59,540 nucleotides of DNA. Source: Anaeroplasmataceae bacterium (GTDB lineage: Bacteria; Bacillota_I; Bacilli_A; Acholeplasmatales; JAEDCM01). The position numbers and the translations under genes are program-made. Every line of letters begins with the position of its first letter. Within the stretch, counting starts at the first letter, position 1. The stretch is from positions 1-59,540 of the forward strand of contig JAEDCM010000006.1 in NCBI GenBank assembly GCA_016294165.1, given 5' to 3'. Below are positions 50,766-58,910 of the stretch, piece after piece. The notes beneath the pieces were generated by a model. That model was not told where the DNA came from. It was given only the letters and a program-made list of their open reading frames with translations, and did no database searches.

Positions 50766-50794
50766 ATTTTATATTAATTAAGAATATATGTCAA
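50766..50794 (-). promoter_or_regulatory. rpsD promoter
   Basis: On the minus strand, TTGACA (50794-50789) and TAAAAT (50771-50766) with 17-base spacing. Confidence 0.75.
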
Positions 50795-50811
50795 CAATTA
50801 TTTTGCTTCTA

Positions 50812-50840
50812 TTGACAAATTGTTGTTTTAAAGATAATAT
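50812..50840 (+). promoter_or_regulatory. Promoter of the DUF1129-like gene and thiI
   Basis: TTGACA at 50812-50817 and TAATAT at 50835-50840 with 17-base spacing, divergent from the rpsD promoter 18 bases away. Confidence 0.65.
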
Positions 50841-50910
50841 TAAGGGTGTTTTATAAAAAACATTTTTTATAAAAAAGCCAAATTATCTTTTAATAAAGGA
50901 GATGAATATT

Positions 50911-51552
50911 TTGGATAAATTAAATAAGGGTAACCGAAAGTATTGTAATGAAATGATTAGCTACTTGGATGATAGAGATTTATCATTGAAGGAAAAATAT
51001 ATCATTTATAATGAAATATCTAATATGGCATTTGATGGGCAAAATAAAGGTATGACCATGCATGAGGTTTTTGGAAATTATAAGGATTTTTGTGATAATA
51101 TCTATAACAATGTGAAAAGGTATACTAAAAGATCACGTTTTGTATTTTGGCCGCTATTAGTTATATTTTTTGTTTGGATTGGATTATTTGCTTTTTATGT
51201 TATGAATAAGATTGTAAAGCCTAAGGATGTTATATTTAGTGGTATGAGCATTACTGCTGATTTTGCGGATTTATGTCAAATATATTGTTATTTGGCAATC
51301 ATATTTATTGTTCAAATTCATTTTGTGATTAAAACATATAATAAACAAAAAAGTACAGTTAAAATTTTAGCATGCTCACTAATTTTAGATTTATTAGTAT
51401 TTTTTATAATTGCTCTTTTCTTTAGTTTTAGCATTACATTTCCGATTTTAACAATTATGTATATTTTAATGGGAATAGATGCTTTTTTGATGGTATTTTA
51501 TATTAAGATATTAATGGATAAGAAAAAAATTGCACTTAGAAGGGAAGAATAA
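50911..51552 (+). CDS. DUF1129-like membrane protein
   Basis: A 213-residue protein. The N-terminal 75 residues are soluble and helical (LNKGNRKYCNEMISYL, ending MTMHEVFGNYKDF), as in DUF1129/DUF1048-type proteins of Bacilli. Four transmembrane helices follow (about 80-105, 125-145, 155-178 and 180-205). Function is unknown. The start is probably TTG 50911, nine bases after AAAGGAG; ATG 50902 directly abuts that site. It is followed after two bases by thiI. Confidence 0.65.
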   Translation: MDKLNKGNRKYCNEMISYLDDRDLSLKEKYIIYNEISNMAFDGQNKGMTMHEVFGNYKDFCDNIYNNVKRYTKRSRFVFWPLLVIFFVWIGLFAFYVMNKIVKPKDVIFSGMSITADFADLCQIYCYLAIIFIVQIHFVIKTYNKQKSTVKILACSLILDLLVFFIIALFFSFSITFPILTIMYILMGIDAFLMVFYIKILMDKKKIALRREE

Positions 51553-51554
51553 TA

Positions 51555-52778
51555 ATGATTTATGATCGTATTTTATTAAGATTTGGAGATTTAACTTTAA
51601 AAGGAAGAAATCAAAAGTACTTTGTGGATAAGCTTTGGCATTTAGTTAAATTAAAACTGAGTGGATTAAATGTTAAAATTGAAAAAATGTATAATCGATT
51701 TTATATATTGCTAAATGATTGCGATCATAATGAGGTTATTAAGAGACTTGATTATGTTTCTGGATTGTATTCATATAGCCTTGTGTGTAAATGTAGTAGT
51801 AATTTAGAAGAAATAAATGCTCTAGCATTAAAAATTTGTCAAGAAGAAATCAAAAACAATGTAACTTTTAAGGTAGAGGCTAAGAGAGCTGATAAAAGAT
51901 TTCCAATTACTAGCCAAGATATTGCGAAAAAGGTTGCTGGGTATGTTTTATCTAATACAAACAATTTAAAGGTTGACGTTCATAATCCAGAGGTAACCTT
52001 AAATGTTGAAGTGCGTGAAGAAGGAACATATATATTCACAAATGAGATAAAGGGAATGGGTGGATTTCCAGTTGGAGTTGCTGGTAAAGGTTTAGTGATG
52101 ATGAGTGGTGGAATTGATTCACCAGTTGCGGCTTATTTAGCGATGAAGCAAGGAATTGAAGTAGAAGTTATTCACTTTGAATCAACACCATTAACGTCAA
52201 TTGAATCAGCTCAAAAGGTTGTGGATTTATGTAAAAAGCTTGCTTTATATTCACCTAACAACCACATTAAAATTCATATGGTTCCATTTATGGAAATGCA
52301 TCAAGCATTATTAAACAATGTGGAAGAATCATATAATATTACTATCATGCGTCGTATGATGTATCGTATTGCGACTGAGATAGCAAGAAGAAGATCAATT
52401 CTATGCTTGATTAATGGAGAGTCTGTTGGTCAAGTAGCAAGTCAAACATTAGAAAGTATGAATGTTATTAATAGTGTAACCAATATACCGGTATTAAGAC
52501 CAGTTTGTACATATGATAAATTAGATATCATAAAGATTTCTAAAAAAATTGATACATTCGATATTTCAATTAAGCCTTTTGAGGATTGTTGTACAGTTTA
52601 TGTTCCAAAAAATCCCGCCACAAAGCCAAATCTTGAAAAGTGCTTAAAAATTGAAGAATCATTCGATTATATGGATATCATTAATCGTATAGTTGATGAA
52701 ACAAAGTCAATAAATGTTAGATATGATTCCGATTTAGATTTACCAATGCTAGGATTAGTGGTAAAATCTGTCATTTAA
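51555..52778 (+). CDS. thiI: tRNA 4-thiouridine synthase ThiI (no rhodanese domain)
   Basis: A 407-residue ThiI. An N-terminal NFLD/THUMP region (MIYDRILLRFGDLTLKGRNQKYF, FKVEAKRADKRFP) is followed by a PP-loop adenylation domain with MMSGGIDSPVAAYL (about residue 183). The C-terminal rhodanese domain of E. coli ThiI is absent, as in Bacilli, where a dedicated cysteine desulfurase supplies sulfur. It makes s4U8 in tRNA. A NifZ/IscS-type partner is not adjacent here; SufS is the only desulfurase in the window. Confidence 0.94.
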   Translation: MIYDRILLRFGDLTLKGRNQKYFVDKLWHLVKLKLSGLNVKIEKMYNRFYILLNDCDHNEVIKRLDYVSGLYSYSLVCKCSSNLEEINALALKICQEEIKNNVTFKVEAKRADKRFPITSQDIAKKVAGYVLSNTNNLKVDVHNPEVTLNVEVREEGTYIFTNEIKGMGGFPVGVAGKGLVMMSGGIDSPVAAYLAMKQGIEVEVIHFESTPLTSIESAQKVVDLCKKLALYSPNNHIKIHMVPFMEMHQALLNNVEESYNITIMRRMMYRIATEIARRRSILCLINGESVGQVASQTLESMNVINSVTNIPVLRPVCTYDKLDIIKISKKIDTFDISIKPFEDCCTVYVPKNPATKPNLEKCLKIEESFDYMDIINRIVDETKSINVRYDSDLDLPMLGLVVKSVI

Positions 52779-52793
52779 AAAAATGTATTATCT

Positions 52794-52823
52794 TGACACA
52801 TGTTGTAGAAAATATATGTGTCA
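52794..52823 (+). promoter_or_regulatory. Inverted repeat abutting the SASP ribosome binding site
   Basis: TGACACAT (52794-52801) and ATGTGTCA (52816-52823) are perfect inverted arms separated by 14 bases. The right arm touches GGAGGTG, the Shine-Dalgarno of the spore protein gene. It could be an operator near the promoter or an mRNA hairpin that affects translation. Confidence 0.5.
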
Positions 52824-52837
52824 GGAGGTGAATTACA

Positions 52838-53065
52838 ATGACAAATAATAGTTCAAGTAATAAACTTGTAGTACCTGGATCACAACAAGCTATTGATCAA
52901 ATGAAATATGAAATTGCTAGTGAGTTAGGAGTTAACTTAGGACCAGATGCGACAGCACGTCAAAATGGTTCAGTAGGTGGAGAAATCACAAGACGTTTAG
53001 TGTCAATGGCGCAAAGTCAATTAGGTGGTTCAAACGCCCAATCTAGATCATACCAATCAAAATAA
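52838..53065 (+). CDS. Alpha/beta-type small acid-soluble spore protein
   Basis: A 75-residue SASP. Both family signatures are visible: KYEIASELGVNLGPDATARQNGSV with the germination-protease site in EIASE, and GGEITRRLVSMAQSQ. These proteins coat spore DNA, change its conformation to A-like and protect it from UV, and are degraded at germination. This is direct evidence that the host lineage sporulates. AGGAGGTGAATTACA precedes the ATG. Expression by the forespore sigma G is expected; no clear sigma G boxes were identified. Confidence 0.96.
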   Translation: MTNNSSSNKLVVPGSQQAIDQMKYEIASELGVNLGPDATARQNGSVGGEITRRLVSMAQSQLGGSNAQSRSYQSK

Positions 53066-53073
53066 CTTAAATA

Positions 53074-53099
53074 AGGCCAGCAAATGCTGGTCTTTTTTG
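53074..53099 (+). terminator. SASP gene terminator
   Basis: GGCCAGCA and TGCTGGTC pair around AA and run into TTTTTT. Confidence 0.85.
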
Positions 53100-53132
53100 T
53101 GATTAAATTATATAATATTAATGGTGAGAAAA

Positions 53133-53840
53133 ATGATTACATCTTTAACAAATGAAAAAGTGAAGAATTGGGCAAAATTAAATAATAAAAAATATCGTGA
53201 TGAGACAAACTCTTTTTTAATTGAAGGTGAGCATTTAGTTATCGAAGCTAAAAATCATGGAATCATTAAAGAGATTATTACAACTGAACCTACTATTGAT
53301 GGAACATTGGTTAGTGTGGATGTTATGAAGAAAATCACAAATCAAGTATCACCAGTTAAGGTTTGTGCTATTTGTGAAAAAATGAATAAAAATGCATTAA
53401 CAAATAATGTTTTAGTATTAGATAGTGTTCAAGATCCAGGAAATGTTGGAACACTTATTAGAAGTGCAATAGCTTTTGGATTTAACACAATTATTATGAG
53501 TAATTCTTGTGATGTTTATTCGTCAAAGGTATTACGCGCAACACAAGGTGGAATCTTTAAAATCAATATTATCGATATGGATACAATTGATGCGATAAAA
53601 ATGTTAAAAGAAAAGAATTATGTAGTTTATGGAACATCATTGGTTAATGGGGTAGAATTATCAAATGTTAAAAAAGAGCCTAAAATGGCTATTATCTTAG
53701 GCAATGAAGGTCTTGGTGTTAGTAAGGATGCTTTAAAGCTTACAGATAAAAATATATTCGTTGAAATTAAAAATATTGAAAGCTTAAATGTAGCAATTGC
53801 TGGTTCAATTATTATGTACAAGTTTAAAGAGGTGATATAG
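53133..53840 (+). CDS. TrmH/SpoU-family RNA 2'-O-methyltransferase
   Basis: A 235-residue SPOUT methyltransferase. The N-terminal substrate-binding part contains FLIEGEHLVIEA. The catalytic knot domain contains LDSVQDPGNVGTLIRSAIAFG, SSKVLRATQGGIF, AIILGNEGLGVS and the last motif ESLNVAIAGSIIMY. It methylates a ribose, probably in 23S rRNA (RlmB-like group); the target base cannot be read. The ATG at 53133 lies five bases after GGTGAG. Its stop shares a base with the next GTG start. Confidence 0.9.
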   Translation: MITSLTNEKVKNWAKLNNKKYRDETNSFLIEGEHLVIEAKNHGIIKEIITTEPTIDGTLVSVDVMKKITNQVSPVKVCAICEKMNKNALTNNVLVLDSVQDPGNVGTLIRSAIAFGFNTIIMSNSCDVYSSKVLRATQGGIFKINIIDMDTIDAIKMLKEKNYVVYGTSLVNGVELSNVKKEPKMAIILGNEGLGVSKDALKLTDKNIFVEIKNIESLNVAIAGSIIMYKFKEVI

Positions 53841-54697
53841 TGGGAAGAATTATTTGTTCATTTAAAAATGCTAATCTTTCTATGCAGGAGCAAAAGGGGA
53901 TATGTATTAAAGAGGGCATTGATTTACTTTCAGTAGATAGATATGATGATAAATCTTTATTAGAAATATCTAAGGATGAAATATTGGAATTTAGAAAAAA
54001 GGATGTTGAAGTAGCTGCTTTAGAATCAATGATTGGATATAAGGATTTCGATGATGATTTAGAAGAAGCAGAAAAAATATTTAGTTTAGCAAAGGAATCA
54101 AAAATCAAGATGGTTATATGCTATGGCTATTTTCCTTTTGAAAATAATGATAAATTGATCAATCATTTTATCAATTTAGCTGATATGGCTAAAAAAAATG
54201 GAATCCAATTATTGATAAGGAATCATTCTAAAACCAATTTCAATAGCGCGGACAAACTTTTGGAGTTAGTGACTACGGTTAATAGGCCAAATTTTAAGGT
54301 TTTATTTGACACTAAAGAATTTATCAAAAATAATGAAATCATTATGCCAGCATATCGTCATTTAAAAAAAGAGATTGGGTCTATTTATATCAATGATTCA
54401 ATTGGTGATTTTAACACACCAATTGGAATGGGTGAAGGAAATATTATTGAGTTTTTAAAAATATTAGAAAATGATGATTATAAAGGAAATTATTTTATTG
54501 ACCTTGATTTTAATGATTATTTAAAAAGGGAAAAGAAATATAGAGAATTTAATCCTTTTAAGGTTTTTTCAAAGGAATACAAGATTATTAGAATGATTGA
54601 TGAAAAACTTGAAAAAAAGAAGAATGATAGGGTTACATATTCATATTTAGCAAGTCTTCAATTAAGATATTTAAAACATATTATTAAAAAGAAATAA
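53840..54697 (+). CDS. Sugar phosphate isomerase/epimerase-like TIM barrel protein
   Basis: A 285-residue protein resembling the AP-endonuclease-2/xylose-isomerase-like TIM barrel family. Candidate metal ligands are Glu in ALESMIGY, His in IRNHSKTN, Asp in VLFDTKEF and Glu in GMGEGNIIEFL. The C-terminal 50 residues are a basic extension. The reaction is unknown. The GTG at 53840 overlaps the previous TAG, and GAGGTGATA lies upstream, so it is coupled to the methyltransferase gene. Confidence 0.65.
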   Translation: MGRIICSFKNANLSMQEQKGICIKEGIDLLSVDRYDDKSLLEISKDEILEFRKKDVEVAALESMIGYKDFDDDLEEAEKIFSLAKESKIKMVICYGYFPFENNDKLINHFINLADMAKKNGIQLLIRNHSKTNFNSADKLLELVTTVNRPNFKVLFDTKEFIKNNEIIMPAYRHLKKEIGSIYINDSIGDFNTPIGMGEGNIIEFLKILENDDYKGNYFIDLDFNDYLKREKKYREFNPFKVFSKEYKIIRMIDEKLEKKKNDRVTYSYLASLQLRYLKHIIKKK

Positions 54698-54715
54698 TCA
54701 ACGAGGAGGGAGATT

Positions 54716-54898
54716 ATGAAAAAAATTGTATTTGAAATAATACAAGTAGTTATAGCATATGTAATTGTTACTATATATGGCTATTACAATACTCCAGAAC
54801 CTGATAATAAGTATAGTTGGCTAATTTCGGCGATAATGATTATAATAATATATCCAATTATTAAATTAGCTGGCAAAAAAAAGAAAAAAGAAAAATAA
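54716..54898 (+). CDS. Small two-helix membrane protein
   Basis: A 60-residue protein with helices at about 5-22 and 35-52, a short acidic loop (PEPDNKYSW) and a very basic end (KKKKKEK). AACGAGGAGGGAGATT is a strong ribosome binding site. Unrecognised; last gene of the methyltransferase operon. Confidence 0.6.
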   Translation: MKKIVFEIIQVVIAYVIVTIYGYYNTPEPDNKYSWLISAIMIIIIYPIIKLAGKKKKKEK

Positions 54899-54916
54899 AT
54901 AACACAAACTTGCAAG

Positions 54917-54952
54917 AGTGTAACTATCATAATAGATGGTTGCACTTTTTTT
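54917..54952 (+). terminator. Terminator
   Basis: AGTGTAACTATC and GATGGTTGCACT pair over 12 positions with G:U pairs and run into a long T tract. Confidence 0.8.
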
Positions 54953-55116
54953 TAATAAAAAAATATAACCCTAATCAAAGAATTATCTAAATATTATTTT
55001 AATAAATTTATTTTTTCCTCAATAGTTTTTTCTGCTTTCTTTATCCAATATTTTTCTTCCTCATTTCTATCCGTGGAGCCTTGTAAGTAATAAAGCATCA
55101 AAGTGCTAACTAATGA
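54953..55116. other. Decayed AT-rich stretch left of the IS remnants
   Basis: No intact gene. On the minus strand a short frame ends at 54994 (NEEEKYWIKKAEKT) and may be the 3' end of a gene cut by the IS3-like insertion, but its upstream codons run antisense to the transposase remnant. Nothing else was recognised. Confidence 0.4.
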
Positions 55117-55182
55117 TGGTACCACAACAAAAGAATTCATGGTAGTTTAAATTATATGACTCCAAATCAAATATTTAATTAG
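55117..55182 (+). pseudogene. IS3-family transposase C-terminal remnant
   Basis: A 21-codon frame ending in TAG encodes KRIHGSLNYMTPNQ near its end, preceded by WYHN. This is the standard C-terminus of IS3-group DDE transposases (orfB). The upstream frame is blocked by a stop, and no other part of the element is present nearby. Confidence 0.75.
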
Positions 55183-55229
55183 TCTTCAATAAAAAAGTTT
55201 ATTTTTTTGTGTCCAAAAACTTGACCTAG

Positions 55230-55355
55230 ATCCAAAGCTATGTATATGATAATGATCCGATACTTACAGCGGTTATGGTTGATAGATTAACTTGTAGGGC
55301 TCATGTAATAAATATTAAAGGAGATTCTTATAGAATGAGAGAGATAAAAGAGTGA
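55230..55355 (+). pseudogene. istB: IS21-family helper ATPase (istB) C-terminal remnant
   Basis: A 41-codon frame ending in TGA encodes DPILTAVMVDRLTCRAHVIN followed by GDSYRMRE. This matches the C-terminus of IstB, the ATP-dependent helper of IS21 transposition. A stop lies just upstream (55227-55229) and the rest of istB and all of istA are missing. IS21-like terminal repeats follow directly. Confidence 0.8.
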
Positions 55356-55370
55356 TTTATAAGTAAATAG

Positions 55371-55417
55371 GGTGGCTCAATTTTCTTTTAAGGTTATGGC
55401 TCAATTTCGTATTGACA
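55371..55417 (+). mobile_element. Right end of an IS21-family element
   Basis: Two copies of TGGCTCAATTT (55373-55383 and 55397-55407) are followed by ATTGACA. Multiple terminal repeats and an end in ...TTGACA (TGT on the other strand) are the IS21 layout. It lies right after the istB tail, so the element extended to the left and has been deleted. Confidence 0.65.
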
Positions 55418-55420
55418 AAT

Positions 55421-55540
55421 GCATCTATAAAAAAATAGATGTATTTCTATAAAAAAACCTAAATATAAACTATAAAAAAAGATGTATTCTTGAATGAAAA
55501 AACATCGATTTTTTAAAGATTTGTATCTTGCTTAAATATT
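55421..55540. other. AT-rich flank with a small inverted repeat
   Basis: CATCTAT (55422-55428) and ATAGATG around 55435-55441 form a hairpin; the phrase TATAAAAAAA recurs three times. No gene was seen. This is probably decayed flank between the IS remnant and the def terminator. Confidence 0.35.
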
Positions 55541-55572
55541 TTAAAAAATCTCGCAGTTAAGCGAGATTTTAT
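55541..55572 (-). terminator. def terminator
   Basis: AAATCTCGC and GCGAGATTT pair around a six-base loop; a T tract follows on the minus strand. It overlaps the def stop codon. Confidence 0.8.
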
Positions 55573-56138
55573 TCTTCTTGAGATTCAATTACTAAAGGTG
55601 TTGCATTAGGTAGGCTATTGTATAGCTTGTCTACATATAGGATACCATCAAGATGATCATATTCATGTTGGAATACAATCGCAAGATATCCTTTTAGAGT
55701 CATGCGCACCTTTTCAAATTCGTCCTTGTTATGATTATATTTATGAGCTTCAAAGGTAATTTCTTTATATCTTGGAGTTACTCCTTGAGTAGTTCTAGTA
55801 ACACTGATACATCCTTCACCATCAGGAAGATATATTACTTCTTTTGAGTGACTAATAATTTTAGGATTTACTAGTGGAAGAATATGACATCTTCCTTCTT
55901 CATTGTATGCGACAATTGCGAACATTCGCTTTAGTGAATCAATTTGTGGAGCAGCTAAACCTACTGCCGGTCTTAACCCGTATTTTTTTGACATTTCTTC
56001 ATCTTGAGAATTGATGACATATCCTAATAAATCTAAAAGTATTTTTTTGTCCTCTGGGCTAACCGGTATTTTTACAGGCTCGGCAACCTTTCTTAAGTCA
56101 TCATGTCCTTCTTTAATTATATCTTTCATCTTAATCAT
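55569..56138 (-). CDS. def: Peptide deformylase
   Basis: A 189-residue type 2 peptide deformylase. The three metal-site motifs are VGLAAPQ (59-65), EGCIS with Cys110, and QHEYDH with His158, Glu159 and His162. The long insertion between motifs 1 and 2 is typical of Gram-positive type 2 enzymes. It removes the formyl group from nascent proteins. The ATG at 56138 follows GGTGATTTGT; a GTG at 56150 is part of that ribosome binding site. Confidence 0.95.
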   Translation of the reverse strand: MIKMKDIIKEGHDDLRKVAEPVKIPVSPEDKKILLDLLGYVINSQDEEMSKKYGLRPAVGLAAPQIDSLKRMFAIVAYNEEGRCHILPLVNPKIISHSKEVIYLPDGEGCISVTRTTQGVTPRYKEITFEAHKYNHNKDEFEKVRMTLKGYLAIVFQHEYDHLDGILYVDKLYNSLPNATPLVIESQEE

Positions 56139-56173
56139 ACAAATCACCAAAATTATTATAGCACATATTGTAT

Positions 56174-56200
56174 AAAAAAACCAAGGAAATTTATCCTTGG
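56174..56200 (-). terminator. Terminator of the YjcZ-like gene
   Basis: CCAAGGA and TCCTTGG pair; on the minus strand the stem is followed by a T tract. Confidence 0.8.
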
Positions 56201-56210
56201 ATTTTTAATA

Positions 56211-56375
56211 TTAGAAGCATCTAGATGCTCCAATAATTACAAGTAATATGAATAATACTAAAATCAATGCACAGCCATAGCTACGGTTGTTATTGTTACA
56301 ACATTGATATCCATATCCCATATTACATCCACATCCACATCCGCCAACTCCTGCGGGGTTACCATAGTAATTCAT
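56211..56375 (-). CDS. YjcZ-like small Cys/Gly-rich membrane protein (sporulation type)
   Basis: A 54-residue protein. The first 33 residues are rich in Gly, Cys, Asn and Tyr (GGCGCGCNMGYGYQCC). The end is a hydrophobic helix, CALILVLFILLVIIGASR, with the pattern of the YjcZ/YtpI-like sporulation proteins (LIVVLFILLIIVGAS). Such proteins are made late in sporulation and sit in spore membranes or coats; the role is unknown. TAAGGAGGGATAAGG precedes the ATG. Seven cysteines in a short N-terminus is unusual and could allow cross-linking or metal binding. Confidence 0.75.
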   Translation of the reverse strand: MNYYGNPAGVGGCGCGCNMGYGYQCCNNNNRSYGCALILVLFILLVIIGASRCF

Positions 56376-56446
56376 CCTTATCCCTCCTTATTATACTACT
56401 CGATATTAGTATATTCTGAAGAAAATCTAAGGAATGTGCTAATTTA

Positions 56447-56647
56447 CTATAATTGATCATTGCTAAAAATATCATCATCAAATTTATCATCAATTCTTAA
56501 ACCAAGATAGTTTTCAACTCTTTTTAAGCGATTATTAAGATTTCTGATTTTTCGGTTACTTTCCTCAAGTTGATAATTGAGCCTTTGGATTAAGGGCTCG
56601 TTATAGTATCCCTGATTCATTGGCATTTGATTATTTCTTTTAAACAA
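56447..56647 (-). CDS. Small coiled-coil protein, possibly spore-associated
   Basis: A 66-residue protein: a basic start (MFKRNNQMPMNQGYY), a heptad-like coiled coil (YQLEESNRKIRNLNNRLKRVENYL), and an acidic end (DDKFDDDIFSND). No family is certain; small coiled-coil proteins of this kind occur among spore coat components. The start is probably TTG 56647, six bases after AGGGTG; GTG 56656 overlaps that site. It is divergent from rsuA and close to the YjcZ-like gene. Confidence 0.6.
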   Translation of the reverse strand: MFKRNNQMPMNQGYYNEPLIQRLNYQLEESNRKIRNLNNRLKRVENYLGLRIDDKFDDDIFSNDQL

Positions 56648-56694
56648 TTTTATCACCCTATTATAATTTATGATATAATGTTTTTGGTGATAAC

Positions 56695-57366
56695 ATGCGA
56701 CTAGATAAATTATTAAGTAATTTGAAATATGGAAGTAGAAATGATATAAAAAAGCTTTGTAAAAAGGGTTTAATTACTGTTAATGATTCTGTTGTTAAGG
56801 ATAGCGGAATAAATGTTCTTCCAACGGATATTATTATGATTGATGGAGAAGAGGTATTTTATAAAGAAAATATCACTTTAATGTTAAATAAGCCAAAGGG
56901 GTATATTTGTGCTAATAAGGACGGAATGCATAAAACGGTTTTAGAATTAATTAAAGAACCATATTCTAGATATGATTTAAACATTGCTGGACGTCTAGAT
57001 ATAGACACTGAGGGTTTAATCATTCTTACCACTGATGGAAATTTGCTTCACAATATTATCTCTCCTAATAAGGATGTTTATAAGAAATATTATGTGGAAT
57101 ATGAAGGAATTTTAGAAGAAGGAATATTAGAAAATGGGATAGAGATTCTTGATGGAAATAATAATCCTTATTTGACAAAGGAAGCAAAGGTTGAGTATCT
57201 GAATGCCGGAAGGATTAATTTATGGATTAAGGAAGGAAAATTCCATCAGGTTAAAAGGATGTTGGAATATTGTGGATGTAAAGTAACATATTTAAAAAGA
57301 TTAGAAATTGGTGAATATAAATTAGATGAAAAATTAGGTTTAGGTGAATATAAAATTATTGAATAA
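56695..57366 (+). CDS. rsuA: 16S rRNA pseudouridine synthase (RsuA family)
   Basis: A 223-residue enzyme with an N-terminal S4 domain (MRLDKLLSNLKYGSRNDIKKL) and a catalytic domain with AGRLDIDTEGLIILT, where Asp102 is catalytic. KYYVEYEG and KFHQVKRML are also family marks. It is predicted to make pseudouridine 516 in 16S rRNA, as RsuA does; RluB/RluF-type targets are possible. GGTGATAAC precedes the ATG. Confidence 0.9.
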   Translation: MRLDKLLSNLKYGSRNDIKKLCKKGLITVNDSVVKDSGINVLPTDIIMIDGEEVFYKENITLMLNKPKGYICANKDGMHKTVLELIKEPYSRYDLNIAGRLDIDTEGLIILTTDGNLLHNIISPNKDVYKKYYVEYEGILEEGILENGIEILDGNNNPYLTKEAKVEYLNAGRINLWIKEGKFHQVKRMLEYCGCKVTYLKRLEIGEYKLDEKLGLGEYKIIE

Positions 57367-57391
57367 AGCCATAATATAAATGGTGATATTA

Positions 57392-58876
57392 ATGGATAAA
57401 AAAATTTTAAGAGGGGCTTTTATCGTAACTTTAGGTATAATATTATCGAAGGGATTAAGCCTTTTTTTTATTTTCCCTTTTTCAAAGATGGTTGGAAGTG
57501 TTGGTTTAGCGTTATACACTTATGCATATACACCATTTTTGCTATTTTTAGAAACTTCTACTTTAGGTATTCCTTTAGCTGTTAATAAGCTTGTAAGTAA
57601 GTATCCAGATAAAGAAGGGGAGATTAATTATTTTTCATTTAGAACAATTATGTGCCTAAGCGTGATATCATTTGTTATGCTAAATTTGTTTTCTAATGTT
57701 TTTGCGAAGCATGCTTTAGGAACGGGAGCGGTTAACACCTTAAGCAGTGTTAGGATAACAATTTTTATCATTAGTCTATCATTGTTTACTGCGCCACTAT
57801 TGAGCTTGGTTAGATGCTATTTTCAAGGAAAGAAACGCTTTTTTTTATCCAGCTTAAGTCAGGTTATTGAACAAGGAGTAAGAGTATCATTTATTTTAAT
57901 CTTTGGCTATATCTTAATTTATAAGTATAATCAAACATACGAAAAAGCTGTTTATGTAGCGATTTTTTCAACATTTATTTCAAGTCTTTTTGCATTATTA
58001 TTTCTATATTTGTTTTATCGTAAAAGGAAGTATAATAAGGCTAGTAAGTCTATTAGTAAAGAAGTGCTGCTTACAGCTTTGCCTTTTTTGTTATCAGGGT
58101 TAAATATCACAATATATAATATTATCGATTCCTTAACTTATAATAATGCATTATATACATATGGGCTTGAAAATCCAGAATATTATTATGGTATATACTC
58201 ATTTGAGATTAATCGTTTGATTTGCATTCCTTTATCGTTAGCGATTGGACTATCAATCTCCTTATTGCCCAATCTCGTAGAAAAGAAAGATAAAAAGTTA
58301 GTAAGTCTATCATTCAGATTTTTGTTGTTAATCTTAATTCCTGTAACTTTCTTTTCGATGGTTTTTTCTAATGAAATTTACGGCTTATTTTATAATCATT
58401 ATGACATTGGTGGAAACATTTTATTTAATTATGCTCCTTTAATTATTATGATGGGACTTCAAACATTAGATCATATGGTCTTACAAGGGCTAAATAGGGG
58501 AAAACTCTTATGCATTAGCATATTGATTGGTATAATAATTAAAGGGACTACTAATTATTATTTCATCATCAATTTTGGTTATAATGGAGCAATCTTATCA
58601 AGTTTTTTAGCACTTTTAATATCATTTTTGTTTAGTATTTTTTTTAATTATAAAGAAATTGATTTAAAGGTATTGTTTAAAGATATTTTTAAAATTTTGA
58701 TTAAATCATTTGTTTGTGTATGGGTTATTTTATTTATCAAACAGTTTTTTACACCAGAGGATGATAAACTAAGTTTATTTTTATATCTATGTTTTTTCAG
58801 TATTTTTTATTTTATACTTTATTATTTTATATCGAAAAAAATGATAAAAGAGGTGACTAATAATAAGCATCATTAA
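57392..58876 (+). CDS. Polysaccharide flippase-like protein (SpoVB/MurJ superfamily)
   Basis: A 494-residue protein with about 14 transmembrane helices, a MOP-superfamily lipid flippase. ILSKGLSLFFIFPFSKMVG at the start, the GLSISLLPNLVEKKD segment and ALLISFLFSIFF fit the SpoVB/YtgP/MurJ2-like group. SpoVB-type proteins act in spore cortex and wall synthesis by moving lipid-linked precursors, which suits the spore-related neighbours. Whether it is SpoVB or a housekeeping flippase cannot be decided. ATG 57392 has GGTGATATTA upstream. Confidence 0.8.
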   Translation: MDKKILRGAFIVTLGIILSKGLSLFFIFPFSKMVGSVGLALYTYAYTPFLLFLETSTLGIPLAVNKLVSKYPDKEGEINYFSFRTIMCLSVISFVMLNLFSNVFAKHALGTGAVNTLSSVRITIFIISLSLFTAPLLSLVRCYFQGKKRFFLSSLSQVIEQGVRVSFILIFGYILIYKYNQTYEKAVYVAIFSTFISSLFALLFLYLFYRKRKYNKASKSISKEVLLTALPFLLSGLNITIYNIIDSLTYNNALYTYGLENPEYYYGIYSFEINRLICIPLSLAIGLSISLLPNLVEKKDKKLVSLSFRFLLLILIPVTFFSMVFSNEIYGLFYNHYDIGGNILFNYAPLIIMMGLQTLDHMVLQGLNRGKLLCISILIGIIIKGTTNYYFIINFGYNGAILSSFLALLISFLFSIFFNYKEIDLKVLFKDIFKILIKSFVCVWVILFIKQFFTPEDDKLSLFLYLCFFSIFYFILYYFISKKMIKEVTNNKHH

Positions 58877-58910
58877 TAAAATAAATACGGGGGGGATTAT
58901 TATTAGCTCA

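Noticed and set aside
54994..55140. A 48-codon minus-strand gene (MNSFVVVPSL...)
   Set aside because: Its first codons are antisense to the IS3 transposase remnant and it has no ribosome binding site near the ATG. Only the 3' part might be an old gene end.
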